From contig NZ_RBWX01000008.1 of assembly GCF_003634215.1 (NCBI RefSeq), positions 372,001 to 436,000 on the forward strand: a stretch of 64,000 nucleotides of DNA. Direction: 5' to 3'. This stretch comes from Sphingosinicella microcystinivorans. Its GTDB lineage: Bacteria > Pseudomonadota > Alphaproteobacteria > Sphingomonadales > Sphingomonadaceae. The first letter of the stretch is position 1, and each line of letters begins with the position of its first letter. The translations under genes were made by a program, and so were the position numbers. Below, piece by piece: positions 17,323 to 25,910 of this stretch. The notes below the pieces were generated by a model. The model did no database searches. It had not been told where the DNA came from and saw only the letters and a program-made list of their open reading frames with translations.

Positions 17323-17666
17323 TCGTCCTCGATCTTGATCAGCGCCCCCGTGCGGGCATCGAGTTCCACCTCGCGCACGCGGCCCTTCTTCGTCAGGATC
17401 TTGACCTCATAGCTGAGCACGCCGTCGTCCTGCTCCAATTCGATCTTCAGCACTTCCCCTTTTACGCGGGCCTGTGCAAGCGCGAGGATATGGGGCAGCG
17501 GCAGAAGATCACCGCGCTCGACAGCCGCGCGAATGGAGTTCGCCTCCTCTACCTTTCTCGCTTTCTTGTCTTTCGCGGGCGCGCCGGAGGCAAGCGCAAG
17601 CGCCATCGCCGGAACGACAAACGCAAGACAGAGCAGGCGCAGGCCGGATTTCAGGACCATCTGCAT
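17319..17666 (-). CDS. Periplasmic PepSY-domain protein
   Basis: A 115-residue exported protein. It has a signal peptide (hydrophobic stretch residues 8-29, then APAKDKK) and a single PepSY-type domain ending 'YEVKILTKKGRVREVELDARTGALIKIEDD'. Such small proteins sit next to PhoPQ-like two-component genes in many proteobacteria and may modulate the sensor or bind cations. It is first in the operon and overlaps the regulator gene by 4 nt. Two possible starts (17666 or 17660) differ by two codons; GGGAC lies just upstream. Confidence 0.85.
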   Translation of the reverse strand: MQMVLKSGLRLLCLAFVVPAMALALASGAPAKDKKARKVEEANSIRAAVERGDLLPLPHILALAQARVKGEVLKIELEQDDGVLSYEVKILTKKGRVREVELDARTGALIKIEDD

Positions 17667-17689
17667 TCGTCCCGCATATCATATCGGGG

Positions 17690-17706
17690 CTGACACTTCC
17701 CTGACG
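17690..17706. promoter_or_regulatory. Direct repeat CTGAC-N6-CTGAC between divergent PepSY genes
   Basis: CTGACACTTCCCTGACG contains two CTGAC half-sites with 11-bp period in the 109-bp gap between the two divergent PepSY genes. This is the layout of an OmpR-family regulator site, and the regulator gene is in the adjacent operon. A close relative of this sequence precedes the porin gene. Confidence 0.45.
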
Positions 17707-17775
17707 GCTGCAGAAGGGCATGCGTCAGGCGGCGTGCGCTACTCGGCGGCAACACTCAAGCCAAGGAGATTGCAG

Positions 17776-18033
17776 ATGAACCGATTCGTTCTCCCCGTCG
17801 CCGCGCTCGCCATCGCCGCGCCGTTCACCGCATGCGCTGCGGCGCCCGCCGCGAAGCCGATGTCATTCGGTGCGGCTGAAAAGCGCGCCGCGAAGCAGGG
17901 CATCCGCGCGGACGAGATCAAGATCAAGGGCTCCACGATCAAGGTTGAAGGCCGCGACAACCGGAACCGCAAAGTCGAGCTGTTACTCGACCGCCGAACC
18001 GGCGAAGTGCTCGACCGGCGCTTCGACGACTAG
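17776..18033 (+). CDS. Small PepSY-like periplasmic protein
   Basis: An 85-residue secreted protein. It has a signal (MNRFVLPVAALAIAAPF, cysteine in TACAAAPA that could also be a lipobox-like site) and one compact domain ending 'RKVELLLDRRTGEVLDRRFDD', the strand-turn-strand signature of PepSY ('D..TGE'). AAGGAG lies 7 nt before the ATG. It is divergent from the two-component operon and, like the first gene there, is probably controlled by that regulator and exported to the same compartment as the sensor domain. Confidence 0.75.
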   Translation: MNRFVLPVAALAIAAPFTACAAAPAAKPMSFGAAEKRAAKQGIRADEIKIKGSTIKVEGRDNRNRKVELLLDRRTGEVLDRRFDD

Positions 18034-18042
18034 GCGCGGGGC

Positions 18043-18086
18043 GGGAACCGGTCAGGCGAATGCCCCCTTTCAATTGACCGGTTCCC
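18043..18086. terminator. Long perfect inverted repeat after PepSY gene
   Basis: GGGAACCGGTCA (18043-18054) and its exact reverse complement TGACCGGTTCCC (18075-18086) flank a 20-nt loop, 10 bp after the PepSY stop. It probably ends the PepSY transcript, though no T-run follows. It could instead act as an operator of the crotonase gene that begins 54 bp later. Confidence 0.45.
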
Positions 18087-18139
18087 TTGCCACCCGATGC
18101 CGCTAAGCATCGCCCGGAACAGCATAAGGGGAGATGCAG

Positions 18140-18952
18140 ATGGCCTACGAACATATCCTGCTCGAAGAACAGGACGGCATCGCGACGCTGACGATCAACC
18201 GGCCCCAGGTGCTGAACGGACTCAGCACGAAAACGGTGGGCGAGATGATCCACGCGATCGATTCCGTGCGCGATAACGGCACCGCGCGCGTGCTTCTGAT
18301 GACGGGTGCGGGCCGCGGCTTTTCCTCGGGCGCCGATCTTTCGGGCGGTAATGCAGGCGCCGTTCCTGACAGCAGCGGTCTCCCCGCGGGCCTGATGGAT
18401 ACGGGCAAGGTGCTCGAAAGCCATTTCAACCCTCTGCTTGAACGCCTGATGGATCTGCCCGTCCCGTTCGTCACCGCCGTGAACGGCCCCGCAGCCGGCG
18501 CAGGCGCGTCGATCGCGCTGGCCGGCGACATCGTGATCGCCACCCGCTCCGCCTATTTCCTGCAGGCCTTCGTCAACATCGGCCTCGTGCCCGATGTCGG
18601 CTCGACCTGGATTCTGCCGCGCCTCGCGGGCCGCGCACGGGCGCAGGCGATGATGATGCTCGGCGAGAAAGTGCCCGCCGCGCAGGCGCTCGACTGGGGC
18701 ATGATCTACAAGGTCGTGGACGACGATGCGCTGATGACGGAAGCCGGCGCACTTGCCGCGCGGCTCGCGAAGGGGCCGACACGGGCTTACGCGCTCATCC
18801 GTCAGGGCCTGCGCCAGTGCCTCGACAAGCCGCTCAGCGAAGGGCTGATGGTGGAACGCCGCAACCAGCGGCTCGCGGGACTCACGGAAGATTTCGCGGA
18901 GGGCGTCGCCGCCTTCCTGCAGAAGCGCCCGCCGAACTTCAAAGGGCGTTAG
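18140..18952 (+). CDS. Enoyl-CoA hydratase/isomerase family protein (PaaG-like)
   Basis: A 270-residue crotonase. The oxyanion-hole segments are 'GRGFSSGADLSGG' and 'NGPAAGAGASIALAGD'. The general-base position lies in 'FVNIGLVPDVGSTWILPR', with Asp in the place used by PaaG and delta3,delta2-enoyl-CoA isomerases, rather than the two Glu of classical hydratases. It likely isomerises or hydrates an enoyl-CoA in fatty-acid or aromatic degradation. The ATG at 18140 is used because GGGGAG lies 7 nt upstream; an ATG two codons earlier touches that site. It ends inside the stop of the convergent crotonase gene. Confidence 0.85.
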   Translation: MAYEHILLEEQDGIATLTINRPQVLNGLSTKTVGEMIHAIDSVRDNGTARVLLMTGAGRGFSSGADLSGGNAGAVPDSSGLPAGLMDTGKVLESHFNPLLERLMDLPVPFVTAVNGPAAGAGASIALAGDIVIATRSAYFLQAFVNIGLVPDVGSTWILPRLAGRARAQAMMMLGEKVPAAQALDWGMIYKVVDDDALMTEAGALAARLAKGPTRAYALIRQGLRQCLDKPLSEGLMVERRNQRLAGLTEDFAEGVAAFLQKRPPNFKGR

Positions 18953-19719
18953 GAAGCCTGCGAACGCCCTCGCTCGAGGACGGCCTTTCGCCGCGCCTCG
19001 ACCGCTTCCGCACCGATCGCGCTATTGCCCGCCGACCGCTCCGTCTCCAGTGCCATCGCCTCACCGAAGGGGAGCGCGAAGCCGTCGTCGATCAGCGCTT
19101 TCAGCGCCTTCAGCATCGCCGGGTCGGCAGAGACCATGTCTTCGGCAAGCCGCCGCGCGGCGGGCATCAGGTCGGCAGGTGCGACCACCCGGTTCACGAG
19201 GCCCCAGCGCTCTGCCGTCGCGGCGTCGATGAAATTGCCGGTCAGTGATATTTCCTTGGCACGATAGGTGCCGATGGCGCGGCTCAGCCGCTGGCTGAGG
19301 CCCCAGCCGGGCATCAGGCCGATGCGCGCGTGCGTGTCCGCAAAGCGCGCGGTTTCAGACGCGATCAGCACATCGCAGGCGAGCGCCAGTTCGAAGCCGC
19401 CCGTGATGGCGACGCCGTTGATCGCGCCGATCACCGGCCCCGAGAAGCGGCGAAGCGCGCTTGCCGGATCGTCCTTTTCCACAGCGTCGGAGAGGCTCGA
19501 CGCGCCCGATCCCAGCTCCTTGAGGTCGAGCCCTGCGGTGAACGCCCGGTCGCCCGCGCCGGTGAGGATGATGGCGCGAATGTCGGCGTCAGCTTCAAGC
19601 GCATCGATGGTGTGGGCGAGTTCGGTGCGAAGTGCCTTCGAAAGCGCATTCATCGCCTCCGGGCGGTTCATCGTGACGACGGCATAGCCCCCGCAGCGCT
19701 CGACCTCGACAACCGCCAT
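18949..19719 (-). CDS. Enoyl-CoA hydratase/isomerase family protein
   Basis: A 256-residue crotonase with 'TAGLDLKEL' and 'NGVAITGGFELALACDVL', which supplies one catalytic Glu (E in GGFEL). The second usual Glu is replaced: the segment reads 'FADTHARIGLMPGWGLSQRL', placing His where rat hydratase has Glu164. This subfamily is common in actinobacteria and proteobacteria and its reaction is not well fixed; isomerase or hydratase activity on CoA thioesters is likely. The start ATG overlaps the tgt stop (TGATG), so it is translated with tgt, though no functional link is evident. It is convergent with the other crotonase gene. Confidence 0.85.
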   Translation of the reverse strand: MAVVEVERCGGYAVVTMNRPEAMNALSKALRTELAHTIDALEADADIRAIILTGAGDRAFTAGLDLKELGSGASSLSDAVEKDDPASALRRFSGPVIGAINGVAITGGFELALACDVLIASETARFADTHARIGLMPGWGLSQRLSRAIGTYRAKEISLTGNFIDAATAERWGLVNRVVAPADLMPAARRLAEDMVSADPAMLKALKALIDDGFALPFGEAMALETERSAGNSAIGAEAVEARRKAVLERGRSQAS

Positions 19720-20843
19720 CAGCCATCCTTTCGGTAGCGACCGACGAATGCGCGCGCGAACGTCTCCAGCCGCCCCTCCCCGATGGCCTCCCGAAGCCCG
19801 GCCATCAACTGCTGATAAAAGGAGAGGTTGTGCTCGGTCATCAGCATCGCGCCCAGGATTTCACCCGAACGGATCAGGTGATGGATATAGGCGCGGCTCC
19901 AGCCGTGGCAGACCGGGCAGGCGCAATCGGGATCGAGCGGTCCCGTGTCCTCGGCGAAGCGCGCGTTCCGAAGGTTGATCGGCCCGTCGTGCGTGAAGGC
20001 CTGCCCGTTGCGGCCCGATCGCGTCGGCAGCACGCAGTCGAACATGTCGATGCCCCGCTGCACCGCCCCCACGATGTCGTCGGGCTTGCCGACGCCCATC
20101 AGGTAGCGCGGCCGGTCTTCCGGCAGCAGCCCCGGCGCATAGTCGAGCACCTCGAACATCTGCGGCTGGCCTTCGCCCACCGCGAGGCCGCCGATCGCGT
20201 ACCCGTCGAAGCCGATCTCCGTCAGCGCCTGCGAGGAGGCGCGGCGCAAATCCTCGAACATCGAACCCTGCTGGATGCCGAACAGCGCCGCGCGGCCCGC
20301 GTGCTCGTGCCCGTCGAAGCCATCGCGTGAGCGTTTCGCCCAACGCATCGACATCTCCATCGACTTCGCTGCCACAGCGTGCGGCGCGGGAAACGCCGTG
20401 CATTCGTCGAACGCCATCACGATGTCGCTGCCGAGGTTGCGCTGGATCTCCATCGAGCGTTCGGGCGTCAGCAGGTGCCGCGAGCCGTCGAGGTGGGACG
20501 CGAAGCGAACGCCCTCCTCCGTCACCTTGGTGAGGTCGGACAGGCTCATCACCTGATAGCCGCCCGAATCGGTCAGGATCGGACGGTCCCAGCCCATGAA
20601 GCGGTGCAGCCCGCCAAGGCGCGCCATGCGCTCGTCGCCGGGGCGAAGCATCAGGTGATAGGTGTTGCCGAGGATGATGTCGGCTCCGCCCGCGCGCACG
20701 TCCGCGGGCTTCATCGCCTTCACGGTGGCCGCGGTGCCCACCGGCATGAACGCGGGCGTGCGGATGTCGCCGCGCATCATGCGGATCGTGCCGGTGCGCG
20801 CCTTGCCGTCGCGCGCGTGGATGGAAAAGTCGAAACGCGTCAT
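19719..20843 (-). CDS. tgt: tRNA-guanine transglycosylase (queuine tRNA-ribosyltransferase)
   Basis: A 374-residue enzyme that exchanges guanine 34 in GUN-anticodon tRNAs for the queuosine precursor preQ1. Visible motifs: '[14 protein letters not shown]' with the catalytic Asp, '[12 protein letters not shown]', '[16 protein letters not shown]', '[16 protein letters not shown]' with the nucleophilic Asp, and the zinc site C-x-C-x2-C ('CACPVC') followed by a distal His. The start was set at [10 protein letters not shown] by similarity to known members; an ATG four codons upstream is possible and neither has a clear ribosome site. queA lies two genes upstream in the same direction, so the cluster encodes two of the queuosine steps. 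Confidence 0.97.
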   Translation of the reverse strand: MTRFDFSIHARDGKARTGTIRMMRGDIRTPAFMPVGTAATVKAMKPADVRAGGADIILGNTYHLMLRPGDERMARLGGLHRFMGWDRPILTDSGGYQVMSLSDLTKVTEEGVRFASHLDGSRHLLTPERSMEIQRNLGSDIVMAFDECTAFPAPHAVAAKSMEMSMRWAKRSRDGFDGHEHAGRAALFGIQQGSMFEDLRRASSQALTEIGFDGYAIGGLAVGEGQPQMFEVLDYAPGLLPEDRPRYLMGVGKPDDIVGAVQRGIDMFDCVLPTRSGRNGQAFTHDGPINLRNARFAEDTGPLDPDCACPVCHGWSRAYIHHLIRSGEILGAMLMTEHNLSFYQQLMAGLREAIGEGRLETFARAFVGRYRKDG

Positions 20844-20882
20844 GGCGCGCCGCATAGAGCGAAGCGCGCGCGCAGGAAACCT

Positions 20883-21416
20883 CTATCCGCTGACGACGTG
20901 GATGCTGCCCTTGGCGCCCGCCGCGCCGTCCACCACCTCGTCGGCGAGTTCGATGACGAAGGCATCGCCGTCCGCGGTCTCGCCGGTCAGCGTGTCGCCC
21001 GCGCGTTCGAAGGCGATCCCCTTCTGCGTGAAGCGCCGTGCGAACCAGCCCGCCACGGTCTTCGCGCCGGCAGGCGCGGTGAAGCCGACATCCACCGCGC
21101 TATCGCCCTTCTTGTCCTTGGCGCCGGCATCAACGCGAATCTCCCCGATCGTCGAGCCGGGATAGAGCTTCACGCCGTCGATATCAAAATCGTCCGCACC
21201 GAGCGCCACCTTGGGCAGCTTCAGGTTGAGGTCGAAGCCCGGCGTCGTCACCGTCACCGCCCCCGTCTTGCCGTCCGCTGCGGCCTCGAACACCCGCTTG
21301 CCCTGTTCGTTCGCCGCCACGATGGCGACGTCCGCGCCCTTCTCGGGCTGGTCTGCAGGCTCATCGCACGCGGCAAGGCCAAGCAGCGCGAGCGCCGGAA
21401 TCATCAGCGTCTTCAT
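20883..21416 (-). CDS. Hypothetical lipoprotein
   Basis: A 177-residue protein with a lipoprotein signal (MKTLMIPALALLGLAAC; lipobox LAAC, Cys17). The mature part is mostly beta and carries paired features: 'GFDLNLKLPKVALGADDFDIDGVKLYPG' and a C-terminal domain 'TVAGWFARRFTQKGIAFERAGDTLTG'. GAGG lies 6 nt upstream of the ATG. It sits between queA and tgt but nothing in the protein suggests a role in tRNA modification. Probably anchored in the periplasm; function not recognised. Confidence 0.8.
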   Translation of the reverse strand: MKTLMIPALALLGLAACDEPADQPEKGADVAIVAANEQGKRVFEAAADGKTGAVTVTTPGFDLNLKLPKVALGADDFDIDGVKLYPGSTIGEIRVDAGAKDKKGDSAVDVGFTAPAGAKTVAGWFARRFTQKGIAFERAGDTLTGETADGDAFVIELADEVVDGAAGAKGSIHVVSG

Positions 21417-21463
21417 GATCACCTCATTAACCGTATTACATGCATAATACAGCCAGGATCGGA

Positions 21464-22489
21464 TCACGGCAAGAGCAGGCTCGAATCGCCATAGGAGTAG
21501 AAGCGGTATCCGTTTTCGATGGCGTGCGCATAGGCGCCGCGCATCGTCTGCAGCCCCACCAGCGCGCTCACCAGCATGAAGAGGGTCGAGCGCGGCAGGT
21601 GGAAGTTGGTCATCAGGCCTTGCACCGCGCGAAAGCGATAGCCCGGCGTGATGAAGATGTCGGTATCGCCGCTGAACGCCGCGATTTGCCCGTCCTCGCG
21701 CGCAGCGCTTTCAAGCAGGCGCAGCGAGGTGGTGCCGACGGCGATGATCCGCCCGCCCGCCGCGCGCGCCGCGTTCAGCCGTGCCGCAGCCCCTGCGCTC
21801 ACCTCGCCCCATTCGGCGTGCATCTTGTGGTCGCGCGTGTCGTCCACCTTCACCGGCAGGAACGTCCCCGCACCGACATGCAGCGTCAGCGTCTCGCGCC
21901 CAACGCCGCGCGCATCCAGCGCCGCGATCAGATCCGGCGAGAAGTGCAGCGCCGCCGTCGGCGCGGCGACAGCGCCTTCGCGCGCGGCAAACATCGTCTG
22001 ATAGTCCTCCGCATCGCGCGCATCGGCCGGGCGCTTGCCCGCGATGTAGGGCGGCAGCGGCATCGTGCCCGCCGCGTGCAGCGCGGCCTCCAGCGCCCCC
22101 TCGCATTCGAAGCGCCACAGGATGCTGCCGTCTGCCGACTTTTCGGTGACAACACCCTCCAGCCCCGCGCCGAAATCGACGCGGTCGCCCGCCTTCAGCC
22201 GCTTCGCATTGCGGACGAACGCCCGCCACTCATACGGCCCCTCGCGCTTGTGGAGCGTCACGCCGATCTTCGCATCGCCCTTCTGCCCGAAAAGCTGCGC
22301 GGGGATCACGCGCGTATCGTTGAAGACGAGCACGTCGCCCGGTGCCAGCAGCCCCGGCAGATCGCGCACCACCCGGTCGTCGAGACCGCCCGGACGCACG
22401 ACCAGCATCCGCGCGGCATCGCGCGGGCTGGCCGGGCGAAGCGCGATCAGGTCCTGCGGGAGTTCGAAATCGAAATCGTCGACGCGCAA
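21464..22489 (-). CDS. queA: S-adenosylmethionine:tRNA ribosyltransferase-isomerase
   Basis: A 341-residue enzyme that transfers and isomerises the ribosyl of AdoMet onto preQ1-tRNA to give epoxyqueuosine. Family motifs: '[29 protein letters not shown]', '[17 protein letters not shown]', '[13 protein letters not shown]', 'THKM'-like 'DHKMHAEW', and 'SLRLLES' with 'FITPGYRF' near the end. The conserved N-terminus begins at a TTG codon (22489), one base after the stop of the preceding isomerase gene. An in-frame ATG 72 nt earlier would add an Arg-rich tail overlapping that gene and is rejected. Acts just before the final QueG/QueH step. Confidence 0.95.
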   Translation of the reverse strand: MRVDDFDFELPQDLIALRPASPRDAARMLVVRPGGLDDRVVRDLPGLLAPGDVLVFNDTRVIPAQLFGQKGDAKIGVTLHKREGPYEWRAFVRNAKRLKAGDRVDFGAGLEGVVTEKSADGSILWRFECEGALEAALHAAGTMPLPPYIAGKRPADARDAEDYQTMFAAREGAVAAPTAALHFSPDLIAALDARGVGRETLTLHVGAGTFLPVKVDDTRDHKMHAEWGEVSAGAAARLNAARAAGGRIIAVGTTSLRLLESAAREDGQIAAFSGDTDIFITPGYRFRAVQGLMTNFHLPRSTLFMLVSALVGLQTMRGAYAHAIENGYRFYSYGDSSLLLP

Positions 22490-22490
22490 G

Positions 22491-23204
22491 TCAGTTCTGC
22501 GGCGGCGCCGGGGTTTGTGCGGCGGCCTGCTGCTCTGCCGGCGCGGGTTCCGGCGCGGCAATCGCGGGCGGCGGCGGCGGTACGTTGTCGGCGGCGATAG
22601 AGGCCTTGAGGATGCGGGAGGGATTCGCAGGCGGCTCTCCGCGCGCGATCTTGTCCACGAATTCCATGCCGGAGATCACGCGGCCCCAGCCGGTGTAGTT
22701 GCCGTCCATCGTGCCCGTCATCGGCATGAACATGATGAAGAACTGGCTGTTCGCGCTATCGGGTTCCTGCGTGCGCGCCATGGAGACGGTTCCGCGCAGG
22801 TGCGGCAGCGCATTGAATTCCGCCTTGAGGTCGGGAAGGTCGGAGCCGCCCTGCCCGGTGCCCTGCGGGTCGCCGGTCTGCGCCATGAAGCCTTCGATCA
22901 CGCGGTGGAAGATGATGCCGTCGTAAAAGCCGCGCCGCACCAGCGTCTTGATGCGCTCGACATGGTTCGGCGCCACGTCCGGCCGCATCAGGATGGCAAC
23001 GCGCCCGCCCGTCGACAGGTCAAGATACAGGATGTTCTCGGGGTCCTTGGCGACGGGAGCAACCGCCGGAGCCGGCGCGGCAGAGGCCGCCTGCTGCACC
23101 TTCATCGCCTGTTCCGGCGACATCTTGCTCGCTTCCTGCGCAGACACCGGGGACGCCATCGCGATCGCCAGCATTGCAAACAGCGCAGTCCATACTCGTT
23201 TCAT
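22491..23204 (-). CDS. Cyclophilin-type peptidyl-prolyl cis-trans isomerase, exported
   Basis: A 237-residue protein with a signal peptide (cleavage after SPVSAQ), an Ala/Pro linker and a cyclophilin domain ('[29 protein letters not shown]', '[18 protein letters not shown]'), which carry the active-site Arg, Phe, Gln and Met of the family. The Trp of classical cyclosporin-binding forms is at 'NYTGWGRV'. The C-terminus is a Pro/Ala-rich tail. It would fold periplasmic or outer-membrane proteins. GAGGG lies 7 nt upstream of the ATG. It precedes queA by one base, so both are cotranscribed. Confidence 0.92.
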   Translation of the reverse strand: MKRVWTALFAMLAIAMASPVSAQEASKMSPEQAMKVQQAASAAPAPAVAPVAKDPENILYLDLSTGGRVAILMRPDVAPNHVERIKTLVRRGFYDGIIFHRVIEGFMAQTGDPQGTGQGGSDLPDLKAEFNALPHLRGTVSMARTQEPDSANSQFFIMFMPMTGTMDGNYTGWGRVISGMEFVDKIARGEPPANPSRILKASIAADNVPPPPPAIAAPEPAPAEQQAAAQTPAPPQN

Positions 23205-23269
23205 GCCGAACCCTCGATTGCCAAACTGCTGCACGCCATAGCCCGGAAAGGCTGCACGCGTGCTGAATA

Positions 23270-23764
23270 TCATGATTTGCCGGCGGCCACTTTCGTCTTC
23301 ACCGCCGCCGCCACCGCAGGCGTGACGAACTTGCCGATCTCGCCGCCGAATATGGCGATTTCCTTCACCAGGCGAGACGCGATCGGCTGCAGCGCGACGT
23401 CCGCCATCAGGAACACCGTCTCGATCTCGCTGTTCAGCTGCTGGTTCATGCCCGCCATCTGATATTCGTATTCGAAATCGGCGACCGCCCGCAGCCCGCG
23501 CACGATCATGCTCGCGCCCTGGCTCGCCGCGAAATCCATCAGCAGCGCATTGAACGAAACGACCTCGATCGTCCCGTTCGCGATGCCCGCGGTCTCGCGG
23601 CGCACCTGGTCCAGCCGTTCGTCGAGTGTGAACATCGGCGACTTCGAAGGGTTCGTGGATACGCCGATGATCAGCTTGTCGACAAGCTTGGCGCCGCGTC
23701 GAATGATGTCGATATGGCCGAGCGTGATCGGATCGAACGTGCCCGGATAAACGCCGATGCGCAT
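23270..23764 (-). CDS. coaD: Phosphopantetheine adenylyltransferase
   Basis: A 164-residue enzyme of coenzyme A synthesis: it adenylates 4'-phosphopantetheine to dephospho-CoA. The nucleotidyltransferase motif 'GTFDPITLGHIDII' (TxGH) is at the N-terminus, with 'RGLRAVADFEYEYQMAGMN' and the closing 'ISSRLVKEIA'-type segment ('IASRLVKEIAIFGG') near the C-terminus. Length and layout are standard for the hexameric enzyme. It starts 22 nt after ispA and is followed after 65 nt by the isomerase gene. Confidence 0.97.
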   Translation of the reverse strand: MRIGVYPGTFDPITLGHIDIIRRGAKLVDKLIIGVSTNPSKSPMFTLDERLDQVRRETAGIANGTIEVVSFNALLMDFAASQGASMIVRGLRAVADFEYEYQMAGMNQQLNSEIETVFLMADVALQPIASRLVKEIAIFGGEIGKFVTPAVAAAVKTKVAAGKS

Positions 23765-23786
23765 GACGTGTCCCCTGCTTGTTGGT

Positions 23787-24683
23787 CTAGCGGTCGCGTT
23801 CGATCGCGAAGCGCGCGATGGCGCGCAACAGATCGGCGGACTGGCCGAAGCCGTGCAGATGCCCGATCGCCTGATCGATCAGCATTTCCGCCTGCTTGCG
23901 CGCGCGCTCGATGCCGAGCAGCGACACGAAGGTCGCCTTGCCGGCGCCCGCGTCCTTGCGCACCGCCTTGCCCGTGCGGCCGCTGTCGCCCTCCACGTCG
24001 AGCAGATCGTCGGCGATCTGGAAGGCAAGGCCGAGATCGCGCGCATAGCCGCGCAGTTTCACGCGGTTGTCCGCGCTCGCCTTGCCCATGATCGCGCCCG
24101 CCTCGATCGCGAAGCCGATGAGCGCGCCCGTCTTCAGCTGCTGCAGCCGTGTCGTCGTGGGCAGATCGAACGTCTCGCCCTCGGCAACGAGATCCATCAT
24201 CTGCCCGCCCGCCATGCCGGTGGGGCCGCTGGCACGCGCGAGTTCGAGCACCAGCTCGGCCCGCACATAGGGGTCTTCGTGCGTGGCTTCGTCGGCAAGC
24301 ACTTCGAAAGCGAGCGCCTGCAGCGCATCGCCCGCCAGCACCGCCGTTGCCTCGTCGAATGCCTTGTGCAGCGTCGGCTTGCCGCGCCGCGTGTCGTCGT
24401 CGTCCATGCACGGCAGATCGTCGTGGACGAGGCTGTAGACGTGCACGCATTCGGTGGCGATCGCGGTACGCAGCGCGCGTTCCTTGTCGACATGGAACAG
24501 GTCGCACGAGGCGACCACGAGCAGCGGCCGCATCCGCTTGCCGCCGCCCATCGCCGCATAACGCATCGCTTCCACGAGGCGCCGACGCGGATCGGCGGGG
24601 ATCGGCAGCAATTTATCGAAACGCTGGTCGATCGCGGTTCCGATGGCATCGAGCGCGGGCTTCAGGCTGAGCGAAGCGTACAC
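23787..24683 (-). CDS. ispA: Polyprenyl synthase (farnesyl/geranyl diphosphate synthase)
   Basis: A 298-residue isoprenyl diphosphate synthase. First Asp-rich motif 'LVHDDLPCMDDDDTRRGKPTLH', second 'FQIADDLLDVEGD', with 'GGGKRMRPLL' for the diphosphate. The residues before the first motif fit farnesyl diphosphate synthase. It condenses IPP with DMAPP/GPP for quinones, carotenoids or hopanoids. The start is a GTG at 24683, 8 nt after the xseB stop, giving MYASLSLKPALDA; a longer reading would run through xseB in another frame. ispH, another isoprenoid gene, is 8 kb away. Gene order xseB-ispA is widely conserved. Confidence 0.94.
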   Translation of the reverse strand: MYASLSLKPALDAIGTAIDQRFDKLLPIPADPRRRLVEAMRYAAMGGGKRMRPLLVVASCDLFHVDKERALRTAIATECVHVYSLVHDDLPCMDDDDTRRGKPTLHKAFDEATAVLAGDALQALAFEVLADEATHEDPYVRAELVLELARASGPTGMAGGQMMDLVAEGETFDLPTTTRLQQLKTGALIGFAIEAGAIMGKASADNRVKLRGYARDLGLAFQIADDLLDVEGDSGRTGKAVRKDAGAGKATFVSLLGIERARKQAEMLIDQAIGHLHGFGQSADLLRAIARFAIERDR

Positions 24684-24691
24684 CGCGGCGC

Positions 24692-24943
24692 CTATTCGGT
24701 ATCGAAGGGTCGCGTGCCCTTCGGTTCGCCGTCGGGGCCGATCTGGATAAGCTCGATGCGCGCCTGCGCCGCCTTCAGCTTCGATTCGCAAAAGGCCTTC
24801 AACTGCTGGCCCTGTTCATAGAGTCCGATCGAGGCTTCGAGATCGACTTCACCGGCTTCGAGCTGGTGCACGATCTTCTCAAGCCGCGCGAGCGCGGCTT
24901 CAAAGCTCAGCCCCTCCAGCGATGCCGTGTCCACGCCGGTCAT
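24692..24943 (-). CDS. xseB: Exodeoxyribonuclease VII small subunit
   Basis: An 83-residue, almost wholly helical protein with the XseB pattern 'LSFEAALARLEKIVHQLEAGEVDLEASIGLYEQG' and 'CESKLKAAQARIE'. It binds the XseA catalytic subunit; the complex degrades single-stranded DNA from both ends. The ATG at 24943 has GGGGAG just upstream; an ATG four codons earlier overlaps that site. First gene of the run xseB-ispA-coaD. Confidence 0.95.
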   Translation of the reverse strand: MTGVDTASLEGLSFEAALARLEKIVHQLEAGEVDLEASIGLYEQGQQLKAFCESKLKAAQARIELIQIGPDGEPKGTRPFDTE

Positions 24944-25085
24944 CTCACTCCCCATGCACGTTCAGTGAAGCGCGTTTTGGACGGGCGATGCGTGGCGGTC
25001 AACAGGGGTTTGGGCTGATGGCTTGCACAGCGCAGTGAAACGCCGCAGCATTCGGCGGCAGGGCACGGGCGGGCACGGCACATTG

Positions 25086-25910
25086 ATGCGGACAGTCTTC
25101 GACATCGCGAACACGCGCTACGAGGAATGGGTTTTCTTCGCGGTCCCGCTCGCGCTGTTCGCGCTGGCGGCCATCGGGCGCTGGCGAAGCCACACGCAGC
25201 GCTGGTCGAAGGTGCTGGTGGCGTTCGCCGCGGCCACCTTCGTGATCATGCTCATCCCGCTGTGGGATTATCACGCCATGCAGCGCGTGATGGCCGATGG
25301 CCGCGATATCAAGGTCGCCGAAGGCGTCGTCAGCGATGCCTGGACGCAGGAACGCCGTGAAGCCCGCAGCCGGGGCGACATCGGCTATCGTTACCGCACG
25401 TGGGAAGGCTTCACCGTCGGCGGCGTCACGTTCGGCTACTGGCGCGGCTTCCAGCCTTCGGGCGCCAGCTTCACGAACCGGGGCGATCCGCCCATTCCCG
25501 TCGAGAACGGAATGCGCGCCCGCGTCACCTACCACGAACAGTGGGACGACAAGCGCATCCTGAAGCTCGAACTGGGACCGGCCGCCGCGACGAGCAGCCC
25601 GGGCGCCGTCGCCTCATTCGCGCCGGACTGGACGCGCTTCGCCACCGCCGCCGCCACAGGCGACGCCGCGACCGTCAAGGCGCTGACCCGCTTCCCCTTC
25701 CTGTTCGAAGGCCGGGAGCTCAGCGCCGACCGCTTCGATTCGATCTGGATGGGCCTGTTCACGCCCGCCGTGCGCCAGTGCATGGGCATCGCGCAGCCAC
25801 AGCCGGAGGAGGACCGCTTCGTCGTGTTCTGCGCCCCCTATGTCTTCTACTTCAGCAAGGGCGCCGAAGGCTGGCGGTTCAGCGAATTTACCGCCGACCC
25901 CGAAGGTTAG
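25086..25910 (+). CDS. Hypothetical membrane protein with extracytoplasmic beta domain
   Basis: A 274-residue protein. Two transmembrane helices (about residues 15-31 and 41-59) precede a soluble region. The first part, 'VAEGVVSDAWTQERREARSR' then 'GFTVGGVTFGYWRGF' and 'GMRARVTYHEQWDDKRILKLEL', resembles the small beta-barrel of DUF3592-like proteins. The last 90 residues ('FPFLFEGRELSADRFDSIWMGLF', 'YVFYFSKGAEGWRFSEF') are a separate domain I do not recognise. No clear ribosome site; the ATG at 25086 opens the first helix region. Overlaps the convergent DUF1294 gene by 4 nt at its stop. Confidence 0.7.
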   Translation: MRTVFDIANTRYEEWVFFAVPLALFALAAIGRWRSHTQRWSKVLVAFAAATFVIMLIPLWDYHAMQRVMADGRDIKVAEGVVSDAWTQERREARSRGDIGYRYRTWEGFTVGGVTFGYWRGFQPSGASFTNRGDPPIPVENGMRARVTYHEQWDDKRILKLELGPAAATSSPGAVASFAPDWTRFATAAATGDAATVKALTRFPFLFEGRELSADRFDSIWMGLFTPAVRQCMGIAQPQPEEDRFVVFCAPYVFYFSKGAEGWRFSEFTADPEG

